This document shows, piece by piece, positions 41,528 to 49,945 of a stretch of 64,000 bases of DNA (position 1 is the first letter of the stretch; every line of letters starts with the position of its first letter). Source of the stretch: Massiliimalia timonensis (GTDB taxonomy: Bacteria > Bacillota > Clostridia > Oscillospirales > Ruminococcaceae); NCBI RefSeq assembly GCF_900186585.1, contig NZ_FYDD01000004.1, forward strand, positions 744,001 to 808,000, in the 5' to 3' direction. A program made the translations under genes and the position numbers. The notes under the pieces are model-generated. The model was not told where the DNA came from. It worked only from the letters and a program-made list of their open reading frames with translations, and made no database searches.

Positions 41528-42268
41528 ATGGAACAACTGGAATTTAAACTGGAGGTCTTTGAAGGGCCTTTGGATGTGCTGCTTCATTTGATCGCGAAGC
41601 ATAAATTGAATATTTACGACATTCCGATCACCGCGTTGTTGGAGCAGTATCTGGATTACATTGAACAGATGAAGATGGCGGATCTGGAGGTGACCAGCGA
41701 TTTTTTGGCGATGGCGGCCCATTTGGTGTATATCAAAACCGTTTCCCTGCTGCCCAAGCATGAAGAAGCGGAAACCCTGAAACAGGAGCTTCAGGGACAA
41801 CTTTTGGAATACCAGCTTTGTAAAGAAGTGGCGGCCCGTCTAAAGGAGCGTTTTGAGGGCCATAATATCTTTGTCAGGGAACCGCAAAAAATCGCACTGG
41901 ATAAAACATACCGCCAAACCCATGACGTCAGCGTTCTGCTTAAGGCCTATCAGGAGGCAGCGGGAAAGGCGAAACGAAACCTTCCTCCGCCACGGACAGC
42001 CTTTTCCGGCATTGTGTCCCGGCGGATGGTGTCAGTCACCAGCCGGATCGTTTTTGTATTAAACCGTCTGTATTCCGAAGGGAAAGCCCGTTATCAGGAT
42101 TTCTTTTCCCAAAGCGGGGACCGCAGCGAGATGGTAGCCACTTTCCTGGCAATTTTGGAATTGATGAAATCCAAGCGGATCACGGTGGACGAGGAGAATA
42201 CCTATGTCTACTTTAACCGGGAAGCCGCCGGGTCTGATGAAGAATTTGACGAAGCGGAATATCAGTAA
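41528..42268 (+). CDS. scpA: Segregation and condensation protein A
   Basis: A 246-residue kleisin. The N-terminus has the ScpA signature LEFKLEVFEGPLDVLLHLIA and KHKLNIYDIPITALLEQYLD. The C-terminal winged-helix part has VATFLAILELMKSKRITVDE. It bridges the SMC heads with ScpB in the condensin complex that compacts and separates chromosomes. scpB follows 66 nt downstream. Confidence 0.95.
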   Translation: MEQLEFKLEVFEGPLDVLLHLIAKHKLNIYDIPITALLEQYLDYIEQMKMADLEVTSDFLAMAAHLVYIKTVSLLPKHEEAETLKQELQGQLLEYQLCKEVAARLKERFEGHNIFVREPQKIALDKTYRQTHDVSVLLKAYQEAAGKAKRNLPPPRTAFSGIVSRRMVSVTSRIVFVLNRLYSEGKARYQDFFSQSGDRSEMVATFLAILELMKSKRITVDEENTYVYFNREAAGSDEEFDEAEYQ

Positions 42269-42334
42269 AACGGCCACAGGGCGGCTTTTCTTTTGAAGCG
42301 GCCGGACATGGTTCACAGAAGCAAGGTGATGAGA

Positions 42335-42886
42335 ATGGAGTATAAAAAATACTACGGCATGATCGAAGCCGTGTTGTTTGCAAGCGGGGAACCGGTCGCA
42401 CTGGACAGGCTTTCAGAGGCTGTGGAGATCGACCGGCAGACGCTGTTAGGGCTGATGCCGGAATTTATGGCACAGTACCAAACCCCGGAGCACGGGGTGC
42501 AGGTGGTAAAGCTGGGGGAAAGCTACCAGATGTGCTCTAAAAAAGAATATGAAGGCTGCATCAAGCACGCTCTGGAGATCAAGCGGAACACGCCGCTGTC
42601 CCAGGCGGCGATGGAAACGCTGGCGATCATCGCCTATAACCAGCCTGTTACCAAAAGCTTTGTAGAGCAGGTGCGCGGAGTGGACAGCTCGCAGACGGTC
42701 AATAATCTGGTAGAAAAGGGACTGGTGGAGGAAGCCGGCCGCTTAGACGTGCCGGGCAGGCCGATCACCTACCAGACTACCGATAATTTCCTGCGAAGCT
42801 TCCAGATCTCCTCGTTAAAGGAGCTGCCGCCTTTGCCTGATGAAAGCGGCCAGATCCAGTTAGAGGAGATCGTGGTGCAGGAATAG
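42335..42886 (+). CDS. scpB: Segregation and condensation protein B
   Basis: A 183-residue ScpB. ATG 42335 (MEYKKYYGMIEAVLFASGEP) is preferred, with AAGGTG 7 nt upstream; the upstream in-frame ATG 42329 lies too near that site. Two winged-helix domains are seen, with QAAMETLAIIAYNQPVTKSF and GRPITYQTTDNFLRSFQI typical. It forms a dimer that holds ScpA in the SMC complex. Confidence 0.95.
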   Translation: MEYKKYYGMIEAVLFASGEPVALDRLSEAVEIDRQTLLGLMPEFMAQYQTPEHGVQVVKLGESYQMCSKKEYEGCIKHALEIKRNTPLSQAAMETLAIIAYNQPVTKSFVEQVRGVDSSQTVNNLVEKGLVEEAGRLDVPGRPITYQTTDNFLRSFQISSLKELPPLPDESGQIQLEEIVVQE

Positions 42887-42917
42887 CGGAAAATAGGGGA
42901 AGAAAGGAAGGAAAGCA

Positions 42918-43619
42918 TTGCTTGTTGTTGGGATCATCATTGCGGTACTGGCGCTGCTTTTGTCCTTTAGCGTTACCCTGTATGTCAGCATCAGCGACGC
43001 TGTACGGATTAAAGTCGGGATGTTTGGGATAAAATTTGATGTAAAATCCCCGGAGCATGACCTGAAGGCCGCGGCTAAGGAAGCTGAAAAACTGGAAAAG
43101 GAAGAACAAAACACCCTGAAAAAAAAGAAGAAAAAGGGCGGCGAGAAAAAGAAAAAAACTGCTGCAAAACCAGGCTCTGCCGGCAAGCAGGAGGAAAAGG
43201 ACAGTTTTTCCGATACGGTTTTTCTGATCTTGAATTTGATCAAATCTGTCTTTTCGCCTTCGTTGTTTGTGTTGCGGCATACCCGGCTGACCGGTGTGTA
43301 CCTTGACATGGCGGTAGGGACAGAATCGGCGGATAAGACCGCCCTGACCTATGCCGGGATCGGGATCGCGATCAGCAATACACTGGCATTTTTAAAAAGC
43401 CAGATCAAGGTGCGGGTAAAGCACTGCTCGATCCGGCCGGACTTTACCTCCGACCACATCACCCAGCAAACACATTTTAAGGTGAAGATCCGTTTGGGTG
43501 TGATAATTTGGGGCGGATTGGGCATGCTAACCAATATCATAAGAAGTATGTTTTTAAAAACCAAAGAGGAACAAACTCCTACAGTGAATCAGATAAAGGA
43601 AGGTGTCAAAGATGAGTGA
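42918..43619 (+). CDS. DUF2953 membrane-associated protein
   Basis: A 233-residue protein. TTG 42918 is the likely start (AGGAAGG 7 nt upstream). One N-terminal membrane helix (VVGIIIAVLALLLSFSVTLY) is followed by a beta segment, a very Lys-rich stretch (residues 60-95), then VLRHTRLTGVYLDMAVGTES and a C-terminal hydrophobic segment (VIIWGGLGMLTNIIRSMFL). This matches DUF2953, which is usually found with ytfJ in spore formers. It overlaps ytfJ by 8 nt. A role in sporulation is inferred from this linkage. Confidence 0.8.
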   Translation: MLVVGIIIAVLALLLSFSVTLYVSISDAVRIKVGMFGIKFDVKSPEHDLKAAAKEAEKLEKEEQNTLKKKKKKGGEKKKKTAAKPGSAGKQEEKDSFSDTVFLILNLIKSVFSPSLFVLRHTRLTGVYLDMAVGTESADKTALTYAGIGIAISNTLAFLKSQIKVRVKHCSIRPDFTSDHITQQTHFKVKIRLGVIIWGGLGMLTNIIRSMFLKTKEEQTPTVNQIKEGVKDE

Positions 43620-44040
43620 ACATCCAATTCAGGGACTGATGTCCACAACGATGCAGAAAATTAGGGAAATGGTTGACGTGAATACCATTATCGGGGAACC
43701 GATCCTTTCCCCGGATGGGACTGTGATCATTCCGGTGTCCAAGGTTTCGTTCGGATTTGCTTCCGGCGGGTCTGATATTCCGTCCAAACAGCCGAAAGAT
43801 ATTTTTGGCGGCGCGTCGGGCGCTGGGGTTTCCATTCAGCCGCTCGCGTTTCTGGTTGTGTACCAAGGCAATGTAAAACTGCTGCAGATGACTTCCAGCG
43901 ACAACACGGCGAATAATGTGGTAAACATGGTGCCGGAAGTGCTGGACAAAATCAGCGAGCTGTTTAAAAAGGACAAGCCGGAAGAAAAGAAGTCCCCGAA
44001 AGACGCGTCATCGGCAGATATCAAAATAGAAGAAGAATAA
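43612..44040 (+). CDS. ytfJ: GerW/YtfJ family sporulation protein
   Basis: A 142-residue protein. ATG 43612 is chosen (AAGGAAGG 9 nt upstream). It contains the family pattern PIQGLMSTTMQKIREMVDVN, TIIGEPILSPDGTVIIPVSK and GVSIQPLAFLVVYQGNVKLL, and ends in an acidic/Lys tail. In Bacillus the homologue is needed for SleB activity in spore germination. The start overlaps the DUF2953 gene, so the two are probably coupled. Confidence 0.92.
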   Translation: MSEHPIQGLMSTTMQKIREMVDVNTIIGEPILSPDGTVIIPVSKVSFGFASGGSDIPSKQPKDIFGGASGAGVSIQPLAFLVVYQGNVKLLQMTSSDNTANNVVNMVPEVLDKISELFKKDKPEEKKSPKDASSADIKIEEE

Positions 44041-44055
44041 TTTCTAATCATCTTC

Positions 44056-44083
44056 CTGCCCGCATACAATAAAACGGGCAGGT
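44056..44083 (+). promoter_or_regulatory. Hairpin over the dac gene ribosome site
   Basis: CCTGCCCG and CGGGCAGG pair around a 12-nt loop between ytfJ and the carboxypeptidase gene. The right arm contains GGCAGG, the only good ribosome site for TTG 44094. No T run follows, so it is not a normal terminator; it may limit translation. Confidence 0.5.
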
Positions 44084-44093
44084 GATGATAGGA

Positions 44094-45257
44094 TTGAAGA
44101 AACTAATCAAAAAAGCGTGTTTGTTTTGCATGGCATTGGGGATCGGCCTGGCGGGCAGTGTGCCGGTTGTCAGCGCCCGGTCTGCCGATGTTTATGCGCA
44201 GTCGGCAAAGGCATTTGTGCTGATGGAGGCGCAAAGCGGGACGATTATCCTTTCCGGGAATGAAGACGTCCGGCTGCCGATGGCAAGTACCACCAAGATC
44301 ATGACGGCGCTCATAACCCTGGAGCAGCCGGAGTTGGATACATATTTTACTGTGGACCCGGAGGCGATCAGGGTAGAAGGCTCCTCCATGGGGCTGACAG
44401 AGGGCGATCAGGTCTCCCTTTACGCATTGGCGGGGGGGATGCTGCTGTCGTCCGGCAATGACGCGGCCAATTCTGCGGCGGTGCGGATCTCCGGCTCGAT
44501 CCCGGAATTTGCGGAGCTGATGAACCAGCGCGCGGAAGAGATCGGGATGGAGAACACCCACTTTGTCACGCCAAGCGGCCTGCATGACGAGGAACACTAT
44601 TCCACTGCGTATGACATGGCGCTGCTGGCCAAAACAGCGCTGGAAAACGACCGTTTCCGGGAACTGTGCAGCAGCCCAAAGGCAAAGCTCAATTTTGGCA
44701 GCCCGCCGTTTGACCGGTGGCTTTCCAACCACAACCGTCTGTTGTCTTATTACGACGGATGTATTGGCGTAAAGACCGGCTTTACCAAAAAAGCGGGACG
44801 GTGCCTGGTTTCTGCGGCGGAACGGGATGGGGTCACGCTGATTTGTGTGACCTTGGACGATCCCAATGACTGGGTGGATCACGCAAATTTGTTTGACTAC
44901 GGTTTTTCCCTGGTGCAGGAAACCGTTTTAAAACCGGATACTACCGAGCTTGCGGGAAACGTAGTGGGCGGTATGGCTGACGAATTCCGCGTCAGCGCGC
45001 CCAAGGATGCGGTGGTGCACACCGTAGGCAAGCCGGGCGACATCACCGAACAGATCTTGATGAAGCCGTTCTACTATGCCCCGGTGCAGGCCGGGGAGGT
45101 GGTGGGCACAGTGCGCTATTTGTCCGGGGATAAGGTACTGGCAGAGGTGCCGCTGACTGTTGGGGAGGATGTTGAACAGAAGATCACAGAGGTGGAAAAA
45201 AGTTTTTCTGACAGGATCAGGGAATGGTTTGAAAGCCTGCTGGGAAAAAGCACATAA
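44094..45257 (+). CDS. D-alanyl-D-alanine carboxypeptidase (DacB/DacF type)
   Basis: A 387-residue exported S11 peptidase. TTG 44094 is preferred: GGCAGGTG lies 9 nt upstream, whereas ATG 44085 would be adjacent to it. A signal peptide follows (LIKKACLFCMALGIGLAGSV, cut near SARSA). The catalytic SxxK is STTKIM, the SxN motif is SGN, and KTG is in GVKTGFTKKAG. A C-terminal beta domain (about 265-360) and an amphipathic end helix (SFSDRIREWFESLLGK) anchor it to the membrane. It trims stem peptides; by gene order with ytfJ it may serve the spore cortex. Confidence 0.93.
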   Translation: MKKLIKKACLFCMALGIGLAGSVPVVSARSADVYAQSAKAFVLMEAQSGTIILSGNEDVRLPMASTTKIMTALITLEQPELDTYFTVDPEAIRVEGSSMGLTEGDQVSLYALAGGMLLSSGNDAANSAAVRISGSIPEFAELMNQRAEEIGMENTHFVTPSGLHDEEHYSTAYDMALLAKTALENDRFRELCSSPKAKLNFGSPPFDRWLSNHNRLLSYYDGCIGVKTGFTKKAGRCLVSAAERDGVTLICVTLDDPNDWVDHANLFDYGFSLVQETVLKPDTTELAGNVVGGMADEFRVSAPKDAVVHTVGKPGDITEQILMKPFYYAPVQAGEVVGTVRYLSGDKVLAEVPLTVGEDVEQKITEVEKSFSDRIREWFESLLGKST

Positions 45258-45296
45258 AACGACTGATGGGAGATCAGACGAAAGGAAAGAAAGAAC

Positions 45297-46037
45297 ATGG
45301 AAAAAGTTAGGATTCAAAAAGTAATTGCAGATATAGGGTTTTGTTCCAGGCGGAAGGCGGAAGAACTGATCGGCCAGAAGCGGGTCAAGGTAAACGGACA
45401 CCCGGCTTTGATCGGCCAGAAGATCGACCCGGTCCATGACATCATTACGATCGACGGGGAGAGGCTTTACTATTCCCGGAAAAAACAGCATGTTTACCTG
45501 ATGATGAATAAACCGCGCGGGTATATCACCTCAATGAGCGATGACAGGGGAAGGCGCTGCGTCACAGAACTGCTGCCCCAGACCGACGTTCGGATCTACC
45601 CGGTGGGACGGCTGGATTTAAACACCGAAGGGCTTTTGCTGTTCACTTCCGATGGGAATTTTGCCAATGATATGATGCATCCTTCCCGTGCGGTCAGCAA
45701 AACCTACCGCGTTACGGTGCGTCCCGACATCACCGATGAACAGGCGGTAAAGCTTGCCGAGGGGGTTTATATCGACGGCAGGAAAACCGCGCCGGCCGAA
45801 GTGCGGGTGCTGTCCAAGGAGAATAACCGTGTCGTGATGGAGCTGGTGATCCGGGAAGGGCGCAACCGCCAGGTTCGCAAGATGTGCGAAGCGGTTGGGC
45901 TGGAAGTGGCCCGGTTAAAACGCACGGCGTTCGGTCCGATCCGTTTGGGAATGCTAAAACCGGGCACTTGCCGGGAACTGACTGCGGAAGAGCTGAAAGC
46001 TATCCGCACCGCGGTAAAAAAGCCGGTAAAAAGTTAA
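45297..46037 (+). CDS. rluB: 23S rRNA pseudouridine synthase, RluB type
   Basis: A 246-residue enzyme. An S4 RNA-binding domain (KVIADIGFCSRRKAEELIGQ) comes first. The catalytic RsuA/RluB motif has Asp in VGRLDLNTEGLLLFTSDGNF. LVIREGRNRQVRKMCEAVGL is also typical. It converts a uridine in 23S rRNA to pseudouridine. RluB is preferred over RsuA or RluE by its neighbourhood with scpAB and dac genes, a usual order in Bacillota. Confidence 0.92.
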   Translation: MEKVRIQKVIADIGFCSRRKAEELIGQKRVKVNGHPALIGQKIDPVHDIITIDGERLYYSRKKQHVYLMMNKPRGYITSMSDDRGRRCVTELLPQTDVRIYPVGRLDLNTEGLLLFTSDGNFANDMMHPSRAVSKTYRVTVRPDITDEQAVKLAEGVYIDGRKTAPAEVRVLSKENNRVVMELVIREGRNRQVRKMCEAVGLEVARLKRTAFGPIRLGMLKPGTCRELTAEELKAIRTAVKKPVKS

Positions 46038-46042
46038 ACAAA

Positions 46043-46075
46043 ACAGGCCGGCAGCGTCCGGCCTGATCTTTTTAG
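46043..46075 (+). terminator. Possible terminator after rluB
   Basis: CAGGCCGG and CCGGCCTG pair around a short loop, with a T run after two intervening bases. It overlaps the ribosome site region of the next gene, so read-through may be partial. Confidence 0.6.
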
Positions 46076-46085
46076 GAGGGGTCTT

Positions 46086-46448
46086 ATGATTCAGTTGCTG
46101 CCGGTAACGGAGCAGGCCATGCTGGAGCGGTTGAACCGCATTTATCAGCAAAACGCGCAGTTTGCCTATGTCTGCGTGGAAAAAAGGGAGATCAAGGCAA
46201 GCTGCCTGTACAATATCAAAGGAGACGTAGTCGAGATAGTGAATGTTTCCAGCGTGGAGCCGGACATCTTTGACGGGCTGGTGCGCGCGGTGTTTGCAAG
46301 CGCCATGGATTTAGGGCTGGAGCACGCGGTATTTGATGAAAAAATTGACCATGAAATGCTGGTTCAATTACATTTTGTGCAGGACGATGGATTTTCTGTT
46401 AATTCCTTAACAAAAATCATTCATAATTGCAAAAATTGCAAAGCGTGA
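46086..46448 (+). CDS. Hypothetical protein, distantly GNAT-like
   Basis: A 120-residue protein with TTAGGAGG upstream of ATG 46086. It shows a small alpha/beta pattern with VCVEKREIKASCLYNIKGDV, DGLVRAVFASAMDLGLEHAV and a final helix. The order of strands and a helix after the presumed central sheet recall a shortened acetyltransferase, but no acetyl-CoA binding loop is seen. I do not recognise the family. It ends the S2P-scp-rluB cluster. Confidence 0.6.
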   Translation: MIQLLPVTEQAMLERLNRIYQQNAQFAYVCVEKREIKASCLYNIKGDVVEIVNVSSVEPDIFDGLVRAVFASAMDLGLEHAVFDEKIDHEMLVQLHFVQDDGFSVNSLTKIIHNCKNCKA

Positions 46449-46459
46449 ACCGGGAAAAC

Positions 46460-46488
46460 TTGTTATTTTTAAATAATATGTGTATAAT
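46460..46488 (+). promoter_or_regulatory. Predicted promoter of the carboxyltransferase operon
   Basis: TTGTTA (46460-46465), a 17-nt spacer and TATAAT (46483-46488). Confidence 0.7.
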
Positions 46489-46510
46489 AAATACTGGAGA
46501 AATTTTGAAA

Positions 46511-46615
46511 ATGGTACGCTGGAAAAACAGCGTTGCCAGTTCAATTATGAAAAAATCAATCGTAGACATGGACATCCATGTTAAGGAGAAACGGAGGAAT
46601 AGTAATGAATCCTGA
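46511..46615 (+). CDS. Possible leader peptide ORF before the carboxyltransferase gene
   Basis: A 34-residue ORF starting at ATG 46511 with GGAGA 10 nt upstream. It begins VRWKNSVASSIMKKSI and overlaps the start of the carboxyltransferase gene by 11 nt. It lies just after the promoter. It could couple translation of the operon or be chance; the composition gives no clue. Confidence 0.25.
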   Translation: MVRWKNSVASSIMKKSIVDMDIHVKEKRRNSNES

Positions 46616-48041
46616 AAGCAAGATGAATCAGCTTGCTGAATACGTCGAAAAAACTTCTCAGGACACTCCTGCAAGATCGAGGCTGGTATCTTTATACGAC
46701 GAAGGTACGTTTGTAGAGCTTGATGCGTTTGCAGGGATGAATGAAGAAGGCTTGTGCGGCGTGGTGACCGGCTATGGATATGTGGGGGACACCTTTGTTT
46801 ACGCTTATTCTCAGGACGTGACCGCCTGCGGCGGCGCCGTCAGCAAAGCGCATGCGAAGAAGATCAGTAAACTGTATGATCTGGCCGCAAAAACCGGCTG
46901 TCCTGTCGTTGGGGTATTTGATTCCAACGGCGCAAAATTATCCGAAGCCAACGAAATGCTGGATGCCTACGGCGAAATTTTAGCGAAGACAAGCACCCTT
47001 TCCGGGGTCGTTCCTCAGGTTGCCGTCGTTTTGGGCACCTGCGCAGGGACTTCCGCGCTGCTTGCGTGCGGCGCAGACTTTTTAGTCATGTCTGAAAAGG
47101 GCGAACTATTCCTGAACGCACCGTTCGTCACCAATGCGAAGGGTGAAGATAAAGAAGCGGGTACTGCCGGCTTTGCGGCGAAGTCCGGGATCGCTTCGGT
47201 GATCGCGGCTGACGACGAAGCTGCTTTGGAAGAAGTGAGAAAGATCGTTTCCATGTTCCCGCAGAACAACCTGGCTCCGGCTCCGTTGTTTGAAACTGCT
47301 GAAAATGCACAGGCGGCGGATTTGATTGCCAAGGCTTATGCAGATGTAGACAATATGTGCGCGAAATCGGTTGTCGAAGCAATTGCAGACGCTGACAGTG
47401 TGGTAGAGCTTCAGGCTGATTTTGGAAAGGGTATTGTTACCGCGCTGGCTACTGTTTCCGGCGCCGCGGTAGGAATCATTGCCAACAACGAAACGCAAGG
47501 GGAACTGGACATCGACGCATGTGATAAGGCTACCCGCCTGATCCGTGTCTGTGATGCATTCAACCTCCCGATCATTACTTTGGTAAACACCAAGGGCTTT
47601 AAAGTGACTGCTTGCCCGGTACTGATCAGAAAGAGCGCGCGCCTTGCACACGCTTATGCGGAAGCGACCACTGCAAAGATCACCGTGATCTGCGGACAGG
47701 CCATCGGCGCGGCTTACATGGCGCTGGCCTCCAATGCAAACACTGATGTTTGCTACGCTTGGCCCACCGCTGCGATCTCTGCAATGGGCTTAGAGGCGAC
47801 AGTAGAATTTTTGTCCCATGACAAGCTGAAAGGGACCACTGACCTGGAACAGTCCAGACAGGAATTGGTCGATGAATATGTAAACACCGTTGCGGGCGCG
47901 TTCAAAGCTGCTGAAAACGGTTATGTAGACGATGTGATCGCGCCGGAAGACACCCGTGCTGCAATCATCCGTTCCATGGAAATGCTGGCCGGAAAACGCG
48001 TCAGCAATCTGCCGAAAAAACACGCTATTATGCCGCTGTAA
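46605..48041 (+). CDS. CoA-carboxylase/decarboxylase carboxyltransferase subunit (MmdA/12S type)
   Basis: A 478-residue carboxyltransferase of the crotonase-like double-domain type. ATG 46605 (GGAGGA 6 nt upstream) is preferred over the upstream in-frame ATG. The two halves carry GVVTGYGYVGDTFVYAYSQD, VVGVFDSNGAKLSEANEMLD, and later LITLVNTKGFKVTACPVLIR-like sequence (IITLVNTKGFKVTACPVLIR) with VICGQAIGAAYMALASNAN. Such subunits move the carboxyl group between biotin and an acyl-CoA, or another acceptor. It heads an operon with a biotin carrier and an OadA-like protein. Confidence 0.85.
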   Translation: MNPESKMNQLAEYVEKTSQDTPARSRLVSLYDEGTFVELDAFAGMNEEGLCGVVTGYGYVGDTFVYAYSQDVTACGGAVSKAHAKKISKLYDLAAKTGCPVVGVFDSNGAKLSEANEMLDAYGEILAKTSTLSGVVPQVAVVLGTCAGTSALLACGADFLVMSEKGELFLNAPFVTNAKGEDKEAGTAGFAAKSGIASVIAADDEAALEEVRKIVSMFPQNNLAPAPLFETAENAQAADLIAKAYADVDNMCAKSVVEAIADADSVVELQADFGKGIVTALATVSGAAVGIIANNETQGELDIDACDKATRLIRVCDAFNLPIITLVNTKGFKVTACPVLIRKSARLAHAYAEATTAKITVICGQAIGAAYMALASNANTDVCYAWPTAAISAMGLEATVEFLSHDKLKGTTDLEQSRQELVDEYVNTVAGAFKAAENGYVDDVIAPEDTRAAIIRSMEMLAGKRVSNLPKKHAIMPL

Positions 48042-48073
48042 GAGCTTGATAGGATCGTAAGGAGGATTTAATT

Positions 48074-48460
48074 ATGAGAAATTTTAGTGTTACTGTAAAT
48101 GGAAAACAATATAATGTTGCTGTAGAGGAAACTGCCGCCGGCGCTGCTCCGGTTGCCGCTCCTGCTCCAGCACCGGTCGCGGGCGCTGCTCCTGCTCCAG
48201 CACCGGCTCCGGCAGCCGCTCCTGCTCCAGCACCGGCTGCGGGCGCTGGCACAAAAGTTGCAGCTCCAATGCCAGGCACCATTATGAGCGTGAAAGCAAA
48301 TGTTGGCGACGCAGTAAAAGAGGGTCAGGTCATCATGATTCTGGAAGCAATGAAAATGGAAAATGACATTGTTGCGCCATGCGACGGAACCGTCACCTCT
48401 ATCGTTGTAAAATCTGGGGACAGCGTAGAAACCAACCAGACTCTGGCTACTATTGGCTAA
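48074..48460 (+). CDS. Biotin carboxyl carrier protein
   Basis: A 128-residue biotin carrier with AAGGAGG before ATG 48074. The N-terminal part is NFSVTVNGKQYNVAVEE. Residues about 22-57 are a Pro/Ala hinge built of tandem DNA repeats coding APAPAP units. The C-terminal biotinyl domain has ILEAMKMEND, with the biotinylated Lys, and GTVTSIVVKSGDSVETNQTL. It shuttles carboxybiotin between the carboxyltransferase before it and the OadA-like protein after it. The 13-kDa size resembles the 1.3S subunit of transcarboxylase. Confidence 0.93.
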   Translation: MRNFSVTVNGKQYNVAVEETAAGAAPVAAPAPAPVAGAAPAPAPAPAAAPAPAPAAGAGTKVAAPMPGTIMSVKANVGDAVKEGQVIMILEAMKMENDIVAPCDGTVTSIVVKSGDSVETNQTLATIG

Positions 48461-48478
48461 TAAGGAGGAGATGTAAAG

Positions 48479-49876
48479 ATGGCAAAAGTTAAAATTACTG
48501 AAACCGTCTTGCGTGATGCTCACCAATCTCTGATTGCTACCCGTATGACCATCGACGAAATGCTTCCGATCCTGTCCAAAATGGATAAGGTTGGATACTA
48601 TTCCGCTGAAGTCTGGGGCGGAGCTACGTTTGACAGTTGCTTGAGATTTTTGGATGAAGACCCGTGGGAAAGATTGCGCATTATCAGAAGAGAGATGCCG
48701 AACACCAAACTGCAGATGCTCTTCAGAGGCCAGAATATGCTGGGCTACCGTCACTATGCAGACGATGTTCTGGAATATTTTGTGCAGAAATCTGTGGCAA
48801 ACGGGATTGATATTATCCGTATTTTCGATGCGCTCAACGATATCCGAAATCTGGAAACCGCGATCAAAGCCGCGAAGAAAGAGGGCGCTCACGCACAGGT
48901 AGCAATCTCGTACACCTTGGGCGACACCTTTACTGACGAATATTATGTCAACTACGCAAAACAGATCCGCGATGCCGGCGCTGATTCGATCTGCATCAAA
49001 GATATGGCTGCGCTACTGACCCCATACAAAGCTGCGGAACTAACCAAAGCGATCAAAGCAGAGGTTGACCTGCCGTTGCAGCTGCACACCCACTATACCT
49101 CCGGTTTGGCTTCCATGTGCCTGCTCAAAGGCGTAGAAGCCGGGGTAGATATCATTGACACCGCGATGAGCCCGTTGGCGCTGGGTACTTCCCATGCTCC
49201 GACAGAATCTATGGTCGCCGCTTTCCGTGGGACAGAATACGACACAGGATTGGACTTGGTGCTGCTGAATGAGATCAGGGATTATTTCATGACCCTGCGT
49301 CAGAAATATTTGGATTCCGGACTGCTTGATCCGAAGATGCTGGCAACCGACGCGAATGCGTTGATTTATCAGGTGCCGGGCGGAATGCTGTCCAACCTTT
49401 TATCTCAGCTCAAACAGGCTGGCAAGGAAGACAAACTGACCGAAGTGCTTCAGGAAGTGCCAAGGGTCCGTGCAGATTCCGGAATGCCTCCGCTTGTTAC
49501 CCCGACCTCTCAGATCGTTGGTACCCAGGCGGTGTTCAACGTGATCATGGGCGAACGCTATAAGATGGTAACCAAAGAATTTAAAGGCTTGGTCCGCGGT
49601 GAATACGGAAAAACTCCGGTCAAGATTGATCCGGAATTTAGAAAGAAGATTATTGGCGACGCCGAACCGATCGACTGCCGTCCTGCTGATCTGCTGGAAC
49701 CAGAGCTTGACAAGCTGCGTGCGGAATGCGCAGATTGGGTAGAGCAGGACGAAGATGTTCTGAGCTACGCTCAGTTTGGACAGGTGGCTGTGAAATTCTT
49801 TGAAAATAGAAGAAATAAAAAACTGGGGATTGATTCTGCGCATGCAGATGCTGCAAATCAGGTACATCCGGTATAA
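48479..49876 (+). CDS. oadA: Oxaloacetate decarboxylase alpha / transcarboxylase 5S-like subunit
   Basis: A 465-residue carboxyltransferase of the PycB/OadA TIM-barrel type. The barrel starts KITETVLRDAHQSLIATRMT. The active-site and metal region includes FLDEDPWERLRIIRREMPNT, LQMLFRGQNMLGYRHYADDV, the Lys in DSICIKDMAALLTPYKAAEL and the metal-binding LQLHTHYTSGLASMC. It ends after the conserved carboxylase region without a biotinyl domain, which many OadA proteins have; the biotin is on the separate carrier. It acts on oxaloacetate/pyruvate. No OadB sodium pump gene is in the window. Confidence 0.9.
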   Translation: MAKVKITETVLRDAHQSLIATRMTIDEMLPILSKMDKVGYYSAEVWGGATFDSCLRFLDEDPWERLRIIRREMPNTKLQMLFRGQNMLGYRHYADDVLEYFVQKSVANGIDIIRIFDALNDIRNLETAIKAAKKEGAHAQVAISYTLGDTFTDEYYVNYAKQIRDAGADSICIKDMAALLTPYKAAELTKAIKAEVDLPLQLHTHYTSGLASMCLLKGVEAGVDIIDTAMSPLALGTSHAPTESMVAAFRGTEYDTGLDLVLLNEIRDYFMTLRQKYLDSGLLDPKMLATDANALIYQVPGGMLSNLLSQLKQAGKEDKLTEVLQEVPRVRADSGMPPLVTPTSQIVGTQAVFNVIMGERYKMVTKEFKGLVRGEYGKTPVKIDPEFRKKIIGDAEPIDCRPADLLEPELDKLRAECADWVEQDEDVLSYAQFGQVAVKFFENRRNKKLGIDSAHADAANQVHPV

Positions 49877-49882
49877 GAAAGA

Positions 49883-49918
49883 AAAAAGTCATATCTGGGT
49901 TTCCGGATATGGCTTTTG
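49883..49918 (+). terminator. Terminator after the oadA-like gene
   Basis: AAGTCATATC and GATATGGCTT pair (one G-U pair) around a loop, with a T-rich end of moderate strength. Confidence 0.6.
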
Positions 49919-49945
49919 CTTTGATAAGCTGGGTTCAGGAACTTA

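Noticed and set aside
48140-48250. Tandem repeat in the biotin carrier gene considered as a CRISPR or satellite array
   Set aside because: The short GC-rich repeats encode the normal Pro/Ala hinge and lack spacers.
48028-48892. Long minus-strand ORFs opposite the biotin carrier gene, rich in Gly/Ala or Ser/Arg
   Set aside because: They are the complement of the Pro/Ala hinge repeats and the carboxylase gene.
47700-49870. OadA with a missing C-terminal biotin domain taken as a truncation
   Set aside because: A separate intact biotin carrier gene lies directly upstream, so the short form is a natural subunit layout.
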